A stretch of 64,000 nucleotides of DNA from Mycolicibacterium cosmeticum (GCA_016197365.1 JACPVS010000009.1:281081-345080); one strand, 5' to 3'; shown: positions 44,632-55,200, numbered from the stretch's first letter. Notes: generated by a model not told the origin, from the letters alone. Translations and numbers: made by a program.

Positions 44632-45227
44632 CTTATTGTTTCATCGAACAGGTAGGGATGTATCGGCTCGGACCGGATTCCGTTGCTCTATCTCTTCACG
44701 CCCAGGCGTCGAGGCGCAACCGCGAGCGCTGCGCGCCGAGTAAAGGCTCTGGCTCGCTGTCTAATCGCTTCATTTCCACGAGTTCGATCGAGGTGCACCA
44801 ATGATGGTGATGATCACTGGAGTGCAGGTGGGCCCTGTGCCGCACCAGTTCTATCGCCGCACGATGCTCAGCTCCTCAAAGTCACCCGCATCGCTCTCGA
44901 TCGCGTGCCAAACACACGCAAGCAGACGTCGTGCTCGGCGTCGCGCTGGCCTAGGGCAACTGACGCACGTCATGCGACGGTCCGCCGACGCACGCCGCAG
45001 TCATGACATCCCCGGAATCACACCTCGCGCACGCGGGAGGCACCCGGAAAGAAACGGGGAGGATCAGGACACGATCCCGCAAACCCGGCAGCTAACGAGA
45101 TCGACTGTGTTGCTGTTCGACACGCAGTGACGCCATGCTCGCCGTCGCCGAGCGGGAACCGGCGACCGCTACGCCTGATCACCACGAAGAGCGACGGTAT
45201 GAACCACAACAGAGAGGATTCACCGAC

Positions 45228-46376
45228 ATGGTGACGTTCACCGAAGAGCACATTGCATTCCGCAAGATGGTCCGTCAGTTCGTCGAGAAGGAGATTCAAC
45301 CTCACGTCGACGAATGGGAGGCCGCTGGCGGCTTCCCTGCACATGAATTGTTTCCCAAGCTCGGGGCCTTGGGACTTCTAGGTCTCGAGTACGACAGCGA
45401 TTACGGCGGACAGGACGCCGACCATTTGTACACGGTCATCCTGCGGGAAGAGCTGGGCAGAATAGACGCCGGCGGAGTCCCCATGGCGATCGGCGTTCAA
45501 ACCGACATGGCCACACCGTCACTGCATCGCTTCGGAAGCGAGGAACTCAAACGCAAGTACCTCGCCCCGGCAATCGCTGGGACAGCAGTGTGTTCGATCG
45601 CAGTGACCGAAGCGGATGCGGGATCAGACGTCGCAAACCTTCGTACGCGCGCCGTGCGTAACGGTGACGACTGGGTGATCAACGGCTCAAAGCTGTACAT
45701 CACCAACGGATTACAGGCAGATTGGATTTGCCTGCTCGCCCGCACCTCGGACGAGCCCGGCGCGAAGGGACTATCCCAGATCATAGTTCCCACTGATCTT
45801 CCAGGCTTCGTCGTGTCCCGCAAGCTCAACAAGCTGGGCATGAGGTCCTCCGACACCGTCGAACTTGCCTTTACGGACCTGCGGGTACCCATCGCCAATA
45901 CCGTCGGCGAAATCGGCCGCGGCTTCCAGCAGCAGATGACCCAGTTCCAGAATGAACGAATGAGCGCGGCTTACGACCGCGTCGGGGCGCTCCAGCAAGC
46001 CCTTGATCGAACCCGTGACTACCTGAAGCAGAGGACCGCTTTTGGTAGAGCTCTGATTGACAATCAGCACGTCGCATTTCGATTGGCAGAACTGTCCGCC
46101 CGCCTCGACATGTTGCGGCACTACAACTACGCCTGCGCCGAGGCTTATATGGCCGGCGAGGACACGACGAGATTCGCCACAGTGGCGAAGCTCGAGATCG
46201 GTCGACTGTCCCGCGAGATCGCGGCGACCTGCTTGCAGTATCACGGCGGCATCGGCTACATGGAAGAAACATGGACAGCCCGCTTCCTCCGAGACATGAC
46301 CCTGACGTCCATCGGTGGGGGCGCAGACGAGGTGATGCTCCAAGTCCTGACGAAACTGGACAGCCTTCACTCCTAG
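45228..46376 (+). CDS. Acyl-CoA dehydrogenase, citronellyl-CoA dehydrogenase (AtuD)-like
   Basis: 382 residues with complete ACAD motifs: VCSIAVTEADAGSDVANL, LYITNGLQADWICLLA, and the GGIGYMEETWTARFLRD C-terminal region. GGVPMAIGVQTDMATPSL near residue 85 is a phrase I associate with AtuD-type citronellyl-CoA dehydrogenases, which make geranyl-CoA for the carboxylase. That agrees with the AtuA/carboxylase/hydratase operon in the same island. ATG 45228 follows AGAGAGGA. Assignment to the AtuD branch rests on recalled sequence and should be tested. Confidence 0.87.
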   Translation: MVTFTEEHIAFRKMVRQFVEKEIQPHVDEWEAAGGFPAHELFPKLGALGLLGLEYDSDYGGQDADHLYTVILREELGRIDAGGVPMAIGVQTDMATPSLHRFGSEELKRKYLAPAIAGTAVCSIAVTEADAGSDVANLRTRAVRNGDDWVINGSKLYITNGLQADWICLLARTSDEPGAKGLSQIIVPTDLPGFVVSRKLNKLGMRSSDTVELAFTDLRVPIANTVGEIGRGFQQQMTQFQNERMSAAYDRVGALQQALDRTRDYLKQRTAFGRALIDNQHVAFRLAELSARLDMLRHYNYACAEAYMAGEDTTRFATVAKLEIGRLSREIAATCLQYHGGIGYMEETWTARFLRDMTLTSIGGGADEVMLQVLTKLDSLHS

Positions 46377-46636
46377 CGTGGTTTACACAGTGCACCTTGA
46401 GCATCGCGTAAAGGCCCGCGTGGGTACGGATCTGAGAGGCAGTCGATGAACGATCCACGAACCACGTTAATCTCGGTGCGCCGCGTCGGTGGGCACCCAT
46501 CGTGCGCCCGGGGACACATGTGAAGTACCAAATGCCGGCGCCGCCGACACCGCCAGAGCCCGCCGCTTCCACTGTCGGCGGCCACTGGCATGCCCGGACT
46601 GGCCGTTCCATAGCGAAACTTAAGTGAGGTAGATCG

Positions 46637-48601
<1,965 letters not shown>

Positions 48602-48849
48602 ATACTCGGGATTCAGGGCCAGGCGCCTCGGGGTGCCAGCGCGCGATGGCGATCTAAGTGTTGCCGATGTCAGACAACCGAGTCCTAGGTTCGTACCGTC
48701 ACTCCCGGCGATGCCTACGACAGCTTAGACTCACCAACAGCCCGCCAGTGGCCAGGCGGCGCTGCCCGCAATCCAGCCATGCCATAGGGGCCACACAACA
48801 CGGCGTGGTCGGGAGCGTGGCTCGCTGCAGTCTGGACTTGCCCGGTTTG

Positions 48850-49425
48850 CTAGGCAGGATCGCTCCCATGCGCGGCCGGGCGTGCGGCGCCGTGGAGAAA
48901 GAGTTCGACGACGACGTCCGCGGCTTGTTCCGGTGTCAGTTGCTCGGTCACGGCCAGCACGAGTGCACGACCGAGCAGAGCTTCGTACATCGCAAATAGG
49001 GCCTGCGCCGTGAGGTCTGTGCGCAATTCGCCGTTGCCGATACCGCGGTTCAGCGCGTGACGCACTGGCGCGATCGCGCGCTCATGAGGCGGATGATCCG
49101 TGTGCTCGTCGTCTTGGCTGACCACTGCGGCGTACTTGGCGCCGGTACGCAAAAATACGTGAGTAATCCGAGCAATCGCCCGGTCGGCGGGCAGTGAGTC
49201 CAGTTCGGCGGCGTCGAGGGCTTCCAGTAGCTCGGTCACGCCGATGTCTTGGACCCCACGCACCAGAGCTTCACGCGTTGGGAAATGTCGGTACAGAGTG
49301 GCCCGTCCGACTCGGGCTTCCTCGGCGATCTCGCTCATCGCCGCATCCGACTTGCGACCCCACACCCGCCCAGCGGCATCCAGAATTGCGCGCCGCGTGC
49401 GTTCAGTCATGTCTTCCCGAGCCAT
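48850..49425 (-). CDS. TetR-family regulator
   Basis: 191 residues: HTH at about 8-52 (RRAILDAAGRVWGRKSDAAM, SEIAEEARVGRATLYRHFPT) and a C-terminal helical domain. ATG 49425; a second ATG at 49410 is possible. Divergent from the aldo-keto reductase gene; the 139-bp gap carries GAGAC/GTCTC inverted repeats, so it likely represses that gene and itself. Confidence 0.87.
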   Translation of the reverse strand: MAREDMTERTRRAILDAAGRVWGRKSDAAMSEIAEEARVGRATLYRHFPTREALVRGVQDIGVTELLEALDAAELDSLPADRAIARITHVFLRTGAKYAAVVSQDDEHTDHPPHERAIAPVRHALNRGIGNGELRTDLTAQALFAMYEALLGRALVLAVTEQLTPEQAADVVVELFLHGAARPAAHGSDPA

Positions 49426-49439
49426 GCGCTCGATCGTAC

Positions 49440-49465
49440 GTCTCACGGCGAGACAACTACGTCTC
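49440..49465. promoter_or_regulatory. Overlapping GTCTC/GAGAC inverted repeats
   Basis: GTCTC-ACGGC-GAGAC-AACTAC-GTCTC: three alternating half-sites 15 bp upstream of the TetR start. Same half-site as the palindrome at 49528. Confidence 0.55.
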
Positions 49466-49527
49466 GGAACGAATGCACGTCCCGATGCCCCTCCCGCCCT
49501 TAAGGACGGTGAGCGATGACTGCTCAC

Positions 49528-49543
49528 GAGACATATATGTCTC
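49528..49543. promoter_or_regulatory. Perfect 16-bp palindrome upstream of the aldo-keto reductase
   Basis: GAGACATATATGTCTC, 22 bp before the reductase start codon; probable operator of the divergent TetR regulator. Confidence 0.65.
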
Positions 49544-49564
49544 ATAGTGAGGTACATTGATCTC

Positions 49565-50533
49565 ATGACTGCTGTGCAACTCGGAACTACCGACCTCCAC
49601 TTGTCGCCGATTGGGCTGGGTACGGCCCAGTTCGCCGGGAAGAGCTGGATCTCGGCGATGACACCACCCATCCCCTTGCAACACGTCGCCGAGGTCGTCA
49701 AGACCGCCCTCGACGGCGGCATCACATGGTTCGACAGTTCCGAGATGTACGGCGGCGGTAACGCAGAGCGCGCTTTGGCGCGTGCGCTGATCGAAGCCGG
49801 CGTCACGCCGGGCGACGTCGTGGTGGCAACCAAGTGGATGCCGATCGGGCGAACCGCGGCCAGCATCGAACGCACCATCGGCGAGCGCATCCAAGCGTTA
49901 GACCCATTCCCGATCGATCTGCACCAGGTTCACCTCAATCGGGGAAGTCTCTCCTCGGTGCGCGCCCAGATGCGCGCAATGGCCCGACTGGTCCAGGCCG
50001 GCAAGATCCGCGCCGTGGGGGTCAGCAACTTCACCACCGCACAGATGCAGACCGCGCACGACGAACTCGCTCGCCACGGCATTCCACTGGCCAGCAATGA
50101 GATTCAGGTCAACATGCTGCGCCGCGACATCGAAACCAACGGCATGCTCGTAGCGGCCGAGCTGCTCGGCATCTCGCTGCTGGCCTACTCGGCCCAAGCC
50201 CAGGGAATCCTGACCGGTAAATACCACGCTGATCGCAGCTTGATCGCCAACGTGCACCCGGTACGGCGCAGGATCATGGGCCTCAACGAAAAAGGCCTCG
50301 ACCGAACCAAGCCGCTGATCGACGCCATGACCGACATCGCCACCGATCACCAGGCCACCGTGGGACAAATCGCCCTGGCCTGGCTCGTCGACTACTACCG
50401 GGGCACCGTCATTCCGATCGCCGGAGCCTCCAAGGCGCACCACGCACGAGACTCCGCAGGCGCCCTGCAGGTGCACCTGTCCGACGAGGAAACGCGCCAC
50501 CTCGACGAGCTATCCGACCGCCTGCGGCAGTGA
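49565..50533 (+). CDS. Aldo-keto reductase
   Basis: 322 residues of the AKR TIM barrel: LGLGTAQFAG, GITWFDSSEMYGGGNAE with catalytic Asp and Tyr, VVATKW with Lys, DLHQVH with His, VGVSNFTTAQM, and the NADPH-binding IPIAGASKAHH region. Reduces aldehydes or ketones, or oxidises alcohols. ATG 49565 with GTGAGG upstream; an in-frame GTG at 49547 is an alternative. Followed by an SDR gene after 239 bp. Confidence 0.88.
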   Translation: MTAVQLGTTDLHLSPIGLGTAQFAGKSWISAMTPPIPLQHVAEVVKTALDGGITWFDSSEMYGGGNAERALARALIEAGVTPGDVVVATKWMPIGRTAASIERTIGERIQALDPFPIDLHQVHLNRGSLSSVRAQMRAMARLVQAGKIRAVGVSNFTTAQMQTAHDELARHGIPLASNEIQVNMLRRDIETNGMLVAAELLGISLLAYSAQAQGILTGKYHADRSLIANVHPVRRRIMGLNEKGLDRTKPLIDAMTDIATDHQATVGQIALAWLVDYYRGTVIPIAGASKAHHARDSAGALQVHLSDEETRHLDELSDRLRQ

Positions 50534-50772
50534 ACGCAGCACACCCGTTCTCGTTTCTCAGCGCGACACCCAGTCATCGCGGCCAATCGACCGTCCGATC
50601 AGCCCCACGGAAGGAAACTTCGCGCATCGTGCCCTCTCGGGAACAGCCCGAGTGCGTCTACAACGCCTGAACTCAGACGCACCGAAGTACACCTACCCGC
50701 CGCGGCCGTCCAAGCCCCGGCTTGTCCAAACGCTCCACACAACAAGCGATTACCCAGAGGAGAAACCAAGAA

Positions 50773-51546
50773 ATGATCACCACAGGCAACACATCCTTCG
50801 CCGATACGCGCGTTCTCGTCAGCGGCGGAACGAAGGGAATGGGTGAAGCCATTACCCGACGGCTAGCCGCCGCGGGCGCCACAGTGTTCGTCGCCGCGCG
50901 CGACGCGGCACCCGAAGACCTGCCCGCCACCTACATCCGCGCGGACCTCTCCACTCCTGAGGGAGTCTCCGAACTGGCCCGCCACATCCACGACATGGCC
51001 GGCGGAGTCGACATCCTCGTCAACGTGGCCGGCGCCGCCGGGGAACTCGCACTGGCACTGGACACCACGAACGACAACTGGCACGCCACCCTTGACCTCA
51101 ACCTCCTCAGCGCCGTACGCCTGGATCGCGCACTCGTTCCCGGCATGGTCGCCCAAGGCGCAGGCGTCGTGGTGCACCTCTCCTCCGTCCTCAGCCGCGA
51201 ACCCCAGACCGGCCAAGCCGCCTATGCCGCAGCCAAAGCCGCGCTCAACGTCTACAGCCGCCAGCTCGCCACCGAGGTCGCCGCCGCTGGAGTGCGCGTG
51301 GTCTGCGTCGTGCCCGGCATGATCACCACCCCCGGTTCATCGGCGTACCTGCAGAAAATGGCCGACCAACAAGGCATTGATGTCGAGCAACTCCAAGCCG
51401 GCTTGAACGACCAGCTGGGCCCCCTAGGCCGTGCTGGAACACCCGAGGAGGTCGCCGCACTCGTCGCCTTCCTGGTATCGCCGGACGCCAGCTTCCTCAC
51501 CGGCGCACAATTCCGCATCGACGGCGGACTTCTCGCTGGAGTCTAA
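50773..51546 (+). CDS. Short-chain dehydrogenase/reductase
   Basis: 257 residues. [18 protein letters not shown] gives the GxxxGxG motif, LVNVAGAAG replaces the usual NNAG with NVAG, catalytic Ser in HLSSVLS and Tyr-Lys in AYAAAKAAL. Arg in VAARD after strand 2 suggests NADP(H). ATG 50773 has AGAGGAG upstream. Follows the aldo-keto reductase on the same strand; substrate unknown. Confidence 0.87.
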   Translation: MITTGNTSFADTRVLVSGGTKGMGEAITRRLAAAGATVFVAARDAAPEDLPATYIRADLSTPEGVSELARHIHDMAGGVDILVNVAGAAGELALALDTTNDNWHATLDLNLLSAVRLDRALVPGMVAQGAGVVVHLSSVLSREPQTGQAAYAAAKAALNVYSRQLATEVAAAGVRVVCVVPGMITTPGSSAYLQKMADQQGIDVEQLQAGLNDQLGPLGRAGTPEEVAALVAFLVSPDASFLTGAQFRIDGGLLAGV

Positions 51547-51679
51547 CCAGGGTCTAACCCTCACTCACGCAACGCGTAATCCGACGCGGGTCGATTACAT
51601 CAATGCCATCGCCGTCCCGTAGCACAACCGCCCCGCCAATCCGGGCCAAGATCTTCGGCAGAGGTGTGTTCGCACCCAC

Positions 51680-52189
51680 TTATCGATCGGATCCCAGCCC
51701 ATCGCCAATCGGTCCGCGAGGGTCACGCGTAGGCGAACCCCGAAAGCCAGCGGCCGCGCTCCCGCCGTTCACCGCTGATTCAGCATCGCCACACCCCCGA
51801 CGCACACTCGAACTATCTGTCGCCGTGGCTTTCTCGTCAGTCGACATGTGCCGCAGCGTGGCCCGTACCTCGACGATGCTGTCGCCAGTCAGCTCGGCAA
51901 TCGTCGTCAGCGTTTCACCACGTGCCTGCAGTTGCCTGATTGCCGCGCCGGCCTCGGCCCGTGTGCCGGTACGCCGCTTCCCGGCTTCGGTGCGCACCTG
52001 CTCGGTCACCGCAGCCAGGCGCTCGGTCTCCCAGGCGTCGATCTCGGCGAGCTTCGCTTTGGCCACCATGTAGGTCGCCGCGTTCTCAATGTTGGCTTTG
52101 TCCCGGGCGGCGCGGGTTTCGTTGGCGCGGCGGGTAGCTTCGCGGGCGCGGCGGCGAGCCGCCACCTTCGATGTTCCTGATGCTGTCAT
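51680..52189 (-). CDS. Small helical protein with possible C-terminal HTH
   Basis: 169 residues. The first 75 are highly charged and Ala-rich, likely one long helix or coiled coil (VAARRRAREATRRANETRAA); residues about 85-112 (LQARGETLTTIAELTGDSIV) look like a helix-turn-helix; the tail is low complexity. Proteins of this make-up occur in actinobacterial mobile elements. I do not recognise a named family. Its ATG is 12 bp from the inverted repeat of the IS3 element, so the insertion may have cut off its promoter. Confidence 0.5.
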   Translation of the reverse strand: MTASGTSKVAARRRAREATRRANETRAARDKANIENAATYMVAKAKLAEIDAWETERLAAVTEQVRTEAGKRRTGTRAEAGAAIRQLQARGETLTTIAELTGDSIVEVRATLRHMSTDEKATATDSSSVRRGCGDAESAVNGGSAAAGFRGSPTRDPRGPIGDGLGSDR

Positions 52190-52201
52190 GACCGGGACAC
52201 T

Positions 52202-52227
52202 GGGACTGCCCCGAGTTCAGTTGACTC
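52202..52227 (+). repeat. IS3-element inverted repeat, orfB end
   Basis: Begins GGGACTGCCCCGAGTTCAGT; pairs with 54788-54813 at 23 of 26 positions. Confidence 0.85.
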
Positions 52228-52241
52228 GCGGGGTGTGAATT

Positions 52242-53105
52242 TCAGGCCGCAGTTGCGACTGGTGTGTGGAGCAGTTCGAACTCTATCGGGGTGAGCCTCC
52301 CGAGGGCGCGTTGCCGGCGGCGTCGATGGTAGGTCCGCTCGATCCAAGCCACGATCGCCAGGCGTAGTTCGGCTCGGGTGGACCAGCGTCGCCGGTCGAG
52401 CACGTTGCGTTGCAGAAGCGCGAAGAATGACTCCATCGCGGCATTGTCTCCGCACGCACCGACGCGGCCCATCGATCCGTGTAACCCGTTGTGCGACAGT
52501 GCATGAACGAACTTCCTCGATCGAAATTGACTGCCCCTGTCCGAGTGAACAATCGTCGCGACCGGTGAGCGTAACGCCACGGCGTGATCCAGGGCCGCGA
52601 CGGCGAGCGAGGACTTCATCCGCGAGTCGATCGAGTAGCCCACAATCCGGTTGGAGTACACGTCTTTGATGGCGCAGAGGTAGAGCTTGCCTTCATCAGT
52701 GCGGTGCTCGGTGATGTCGACCAGCCAGACCTGATTGGCGGCCTGGGCGCTGAACTCACGCTGAACGAGGTCGTCATGCACCGGTGGACCGGATCGACGG
52801 TTCAGTCCACGTTTCTTGGCAAAGATCGACCAGATGCGCTCCTGGGAACACAGCCGGGCGACGCGGTTCTCGCCGGCAGTGATTCCGCGCCCGGGCAGCT
52901 CATCAGCGATGAATCGGTAGCCGAATGCGGGGTCATCGACATGGATGTCACGTGCGGCGTTGATAAGGTGCGCATCGTCCCAATCACGCTGGGACAGGGG
53001 TGCTTTGCGCCATTTGTAGAACGCCTGGGTGGAGAATCCCAGGACCCGGCAGGTCACCGTGACGGGCACGCCGTCGTCGGCAAGGTCGAGGACCAGCGGG
53101 TACAT
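52242..53105 (-). CDS. IS3-family transposase OrfB (DDE integrase domain)
   Basis: 287 residues from the ATG at 53105 (MYPLVLDLADDGVPVTVTCR). HTH_21-type segment first, then the rve core with D-D-E: LVDITEH, VHSDRGSQFRS and GDNAAMESFFALLQ; the last two are 35 residues apart as in IS3. In the intact element it would start ATGATGTAC, overlapping the orfA stop. It is now separated from orfA by the IS110 insertion, so a normal OrfAB fusion cannot form. Confidence 0.9.
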   Translation of the reverse strand: MYPLVLDLADDGVPVTVTCRVLGFSTQAFYKWRKAPLSQRDWDDAHLINAARDIHVDDPAFGYRFIADELPGRGITAGENRVARLCSQERIWSIFAKKRGLNRRSGPPVHDDLVQREFSAQAANQVWLVDITEHRTDEGKLYLCAIKDVYSNRIVGYSIDSRMKSSLAVAALDHAVALRSPVATIVHSDRGSQFRSRKFVHALSHNGLHGSMGRVGACGDNAAMESFFALLQRNVLDRRRWSTRAELRLAIVAWIERTYHRRRRQRALGRLTPIEFELLHTPVATAA

Positions 53106-53149
53106 CTGTAATAGTGGCGGCTGGCCCGAGGCCGGCTGGCAGTGTTGAC

Positions 53150-53330
53150 GCTTGGCTCGGCTCGTGTGACTCCGGGTATATCCGACCCGCACAGTGCGGT
53201 GTCTTCAAAATGACCTGTCCGCGAGAGGAGCCGGCGTCGACACTGTCCGCACAGATGGCTTAATCAGAAGCTTGTCCGCCACCACCAGTTGCGGCGTGAC
53301 TCATTACAGATGTGTCTCTGCGCGAACAAC
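53150..53330 (+). ncRNA. Predicted bridge RNA of the IS110-family element
   Basis: Limits are approximate. CGGGTATATC at 53173-53182 matches the left target CGGGTACATC except one base that allows a G:U pair. CAAAATGA at 53206-53213 is the reverse complement of the right target TCATTTTG. Between them is a CCGCA-CAG-TGCGG hairpin. Downstream, AGAAGC at 53266-53271 equals the last bases of the element's right end, and ATTACAGA at 53303-53310 is the reverse complement of TCTGTAAT at its left end, with a CCGC/GCGG stem between. Order (target loop, then donor loop) is that of the IS621 bridge RNA. Confidence 0.7.
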
Positions 53331-53385
53331 ATTCATCGGCGCCATCCAGAAAGGTAAGCGAACAACCAACAGAGGAGAACTCTCG

Positions 53386-54432
53386 ATGGCAATCATCGCG
53401 GACACCTTCGACCACATTGTCGGAGTAGACACCCACGCGCGAACACACACCTACTGCGTTCTGCGCGCCAGGTCGGGAGCCGTGATCGATACGGCGACCT
53501 TCCCTGCGTCAGCGGCAGGAATCAACCGGGCCTTGGCTTGGGTCGCGCGCCGCGCTCCAGGCACCGTCTTCGCCGCAGTCGAAGGCACATCCTCCTACGG
53601 AGCGACCCTTACCGCGGCACTCACAGCGCGTGGCATACCCGTCGGTGAAGTGCGTCCACAGCCACGATCCGCACACGCATACGCCGGGACATCCGATCCC
53701 CTCGACGCCGAGGCCGCCGCCCGCTGGGTGCTGGGCAAGGAAGGCTCGCGTGTGCCCAAACCACGCGACGCCGGAGACCGCGCTGCCCTCCGTGTACTTC
53801 TAAGTGCACGCTCACTCATCGACCACCAGCGCACCGCCAACCGCAACGCGCTGACCGCGTTGCTCCGCACTGTTGACCTCGGCGTCGATGCCCGCTCATC
53901 TTTAACCGACAAGCAAGTCGCGGTCATCGCATCATGGCGAAATATTCGCTGCGCCAAAGTAGTTCAGTTTGTCGCCCGCGCCGAGGCGAAACGACTAGCA
54001 ACCTCAGTAGTTGAGCAGACCCGCCAACTACGCCACAACCACACCCAGCTCGCAGAAGTTGCCGAGCGCCTCGCTCCCGGCCTTCAAGAGGGGCCCGGGG
54101 TCGGACCAGTCACCGCCGCAATTCTGATCTGCGCCTACTCCCACCACGGACGCGTCCGGTCAGAGGCAGCATTCGCCGCCCTCGGCGGCATCGCGCCCCT
54201 GCCCGCGTCATCAGGGAACACCACACGACACCGACTCAGTCGATCCGGCGACCGCCAACTCAACCGCGCCATCGACATCATCGTCCGAACCCGCATGAGC
54301 TTCGACCCAGCGACCCGCGACTACCTCCGCCGAGGACTGGCCACCGGCAAAACCAACCGAGAGATCCGGCGCAACCTCAAGCGCTACGTCTGCCGCTCAA
54401 TGTTCCGACAACTCCAGGCCACGATGACTTGA
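53386..54432 (+). CDS. IS110-family transposase (recombinase)
   Basis: 348 residues. N-terminal RuvC-like DEDD domain with D15 (GVDTHA), E66 (AVEGTSSYG), D104 and D107 (SDPLDAEAA); a central coiled-coil region; C-terminal Tnp domain with GPGVGPVTAAILI and the serine region ALGGIAPLPASSGNTTRH (Ser275/276). Catalyses RNA-guided recombination in studied relatives. ATG 53386 follows AGAGGAGAA. The gene looks intact, so the element may still be active. Confidence 0.92.
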   Translation: MAIIADTFDHIVGVDTHARTHTYCVLRARSGAVIDTATFPASAAGINRALAWVARRAPGTVFAAVEGTSSYGATLTAALTARGIPVGEVRPQPRSAHAYAGTSDPLDAEAAARWVLGKEGSRVPKPRDAGDRAALRVLLSARSLIDHQRTANRNALTALLRTVDLGVDARSSLTDKQVAVIASWRNIRCAKVVQFVARAEAKRLATSVVEQTRQLRHNHTQLAEVAERLAPGLQEGPGVGPVTAAILICAYSHHGRVRSEAAFAALGGIAPLPASSGNTTRHRLSRSGDRQLNRAIDIIVRTRMSFDPATRDYLRRGLATGKTNREIRRNLKRYVCRSMFRQLQATMT

Positions 54433-54449
54433 CATCACCCATAGAAGCG

Positions 54450-54746
54450 TCATTTTGGGTTGGCGTCCCGGGACAGGTAGCCGACCGCGCGTCGCATCAC
54501 TTCGGCCTCCTGCTCGAGGAGTTTGATCCGTTTATGCGCTTCGCGCAGCTGCGCGGCCACATCCTCAGAGGCCGCCGCAGACGCGGGCCGCCCGGCACCG
54601 TCCTCACGGTCAGCGATCTTGAGCCAGCGATGCAGACAGGCCTCCGAGATACCGAAGTCCTTCGCGATCTGGCGCAACGGCGCCTCACCCTTGCGGGCCA
54701 CAGCAATGACATCAGCTCGGAACTCGGCAGGAAACGGCTTCGGCAC
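54450..54746 (-). CDS. IS3-family transposase OrfA (HTH)
   Basis: 98 residues: PFPAEFRADVIAVARKGEAP, QIAKDFGISEACLHRWLKIA form the HTH_Tnp_1 domain, followed by a leucine-zipper-like KRIKLLEQEAEVMRRAVGYL. GTG start. Its stop is at the junction with the IS110 insert (last codons AACCCAAAATGA). Confidence 0.88.
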   Translation of the reverse strand: MPKPFPAEFRADVIAVARKGEAPLRQIAKDFGISEACLHRWLKIADREDGAGRPASAAASEDVAAQLREAHKRIKLLEQEAEVMRRAVGYLSRDANPK

Positions 54747-54787
54747 GAGATTGATCCTTCCAGCAAGGACGAATCCTCACAGGTCAG

Positions 54788-54813
54788 GAGTCAACCAAAC
54801 TGGGGGCAGTCCC
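54788..54813 (-). repeat. IS3-element inverted repeat, orfA end
   Basis: Reverse complement begins GGGACTGCCCCCAGTTTGGT. The 278 bp from here to the tRNA hold no supported gene, only the arm-type repeat at 55021. Confidence 0.85.
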
Positions 54814-55020
54814 CGTTTCCCGCAAGTTGCCTTCGGTTTGCCTGCCCGGCCGGAGCAACGCGGTTCAGCGCGGCTAACGCGTACACCATGGACTTGGCTG
54901 CTGTCCCGGACCCGGGCCCACCGTCTGGCGTGCACCAACAATCCGACATGTCGAAGGAAAACGCGTCTAGTGGATTCATGGACGGCGCCGACGGGCCATT
55001 CAGGTGTGCGTGGCACACGC

Positions 55021-55052
55021 CTTGGCACATTCTTGGCACAACGGGGGTTTTG
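55021..55052 (+). repeat. Arm-type integrase-site-like repeat, right end
   Basis: CTTGGCACATTCTTGGCACA followed by ACGGGGGTTTTG; same orientation as 14004-14035 with one mismatch; 39 bp from the attachment core. Confidence 0.6.
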
Positions 55053-55091
55053 AGAATCCGAGCCAAAATCCTCTGATCAGGAGATTTGATA

Positions 55092-55135
55092 GTGGGCGCG
55101 GACGGTATCGAACCGCCGACCGCTGGTGTGTAAAA
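55092..55135 (-). repeat. Right attachment repeat within tRNA-Val
   Basis: 44 bp identical to 13846-13889. Covers the 3' part of the intact tRNA-Val gene plus one flanking base. Confidence 0.9.
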
Positions 55136-55164
55136 CCAGAGCTCTACCACTGAGCTACGCGCCC
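55093..55164 (-). tRNA. tRNA-Val (anticodon TAC)
   Basis: 72 nt fold as a cloverleaf: acceptor GGGCGCG/CGCGCCC, D arm with AGCTCAGTGGTAGAGCT, anticodon arm CTGGT-TTTACAC-ACCAG giving TAC, T arm CGGCGGTTCGATACCG. The discriminator is A; CCA is not encoded here (CTA follows), unlike in the displaced copy at the left end of the island. Serves as insertion site of the island. Confidence 0.95.
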
Positions 55165-55200
55165 CGTCGCAGGCACGCTACACGCCCGCAATGTCGAGTA

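Larger units (their letters stand above)
44436..45227. other. Intergenic region with clustered operator-like repeats
   Basis: 792 bp between the ene-reductase and the acyl-CoA dehydrogenase. It contains palindromes at 44530-44545 and 44616-44631 and three tandem 8-bp units TGACTAGT, TGACTAGT, TGACTGAT at 44515-44538. No supported gene. Confidence 0.55.
53107..54449 (+). mobile_element. IS110-family insertion sequence inside the IS3 element
   Basis: Edges deduced from restoring the IS3 reading frames: joining the flanks gives orfA ...CCCAAAATGA overlapping ATGATGTACCC of orfB. A TC dinucleotide is present at both junctions (53105-53106 and 54450-54451), consistent with a 2-bp core. No terminal inverted repeats, as usual for IS110. 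Contains a 279-bp 5' non-coding end and one transposase gene; the 3' non-coding end is 17 bp. Confidence 0.8.
52202..54813 (-). mobile_element. IS3-family insertion sequence, interrupted
   Basis: Bounded by imperfect inverted repeats 52202-52227 and 54788-54813 (23 of 26 match; both begin GGGACTGCCCC when read inward). Holds orfA and orfB on the minus strand, separated by an inserted IS110-family element. Without the insert it would be about 1267 bp, a normal IS3 length. No clear target duplication at its edges. Confidence 0.85.

Noticed and set aside
54791..55150. Minus-strand frame running through the tRNA and arm repeat, examined as a possible integrase remnant
   Set aside because: No tyrosine-recombinase motif (no R-H-R-Y), and its N terminus is simply translated tRNA sequence.
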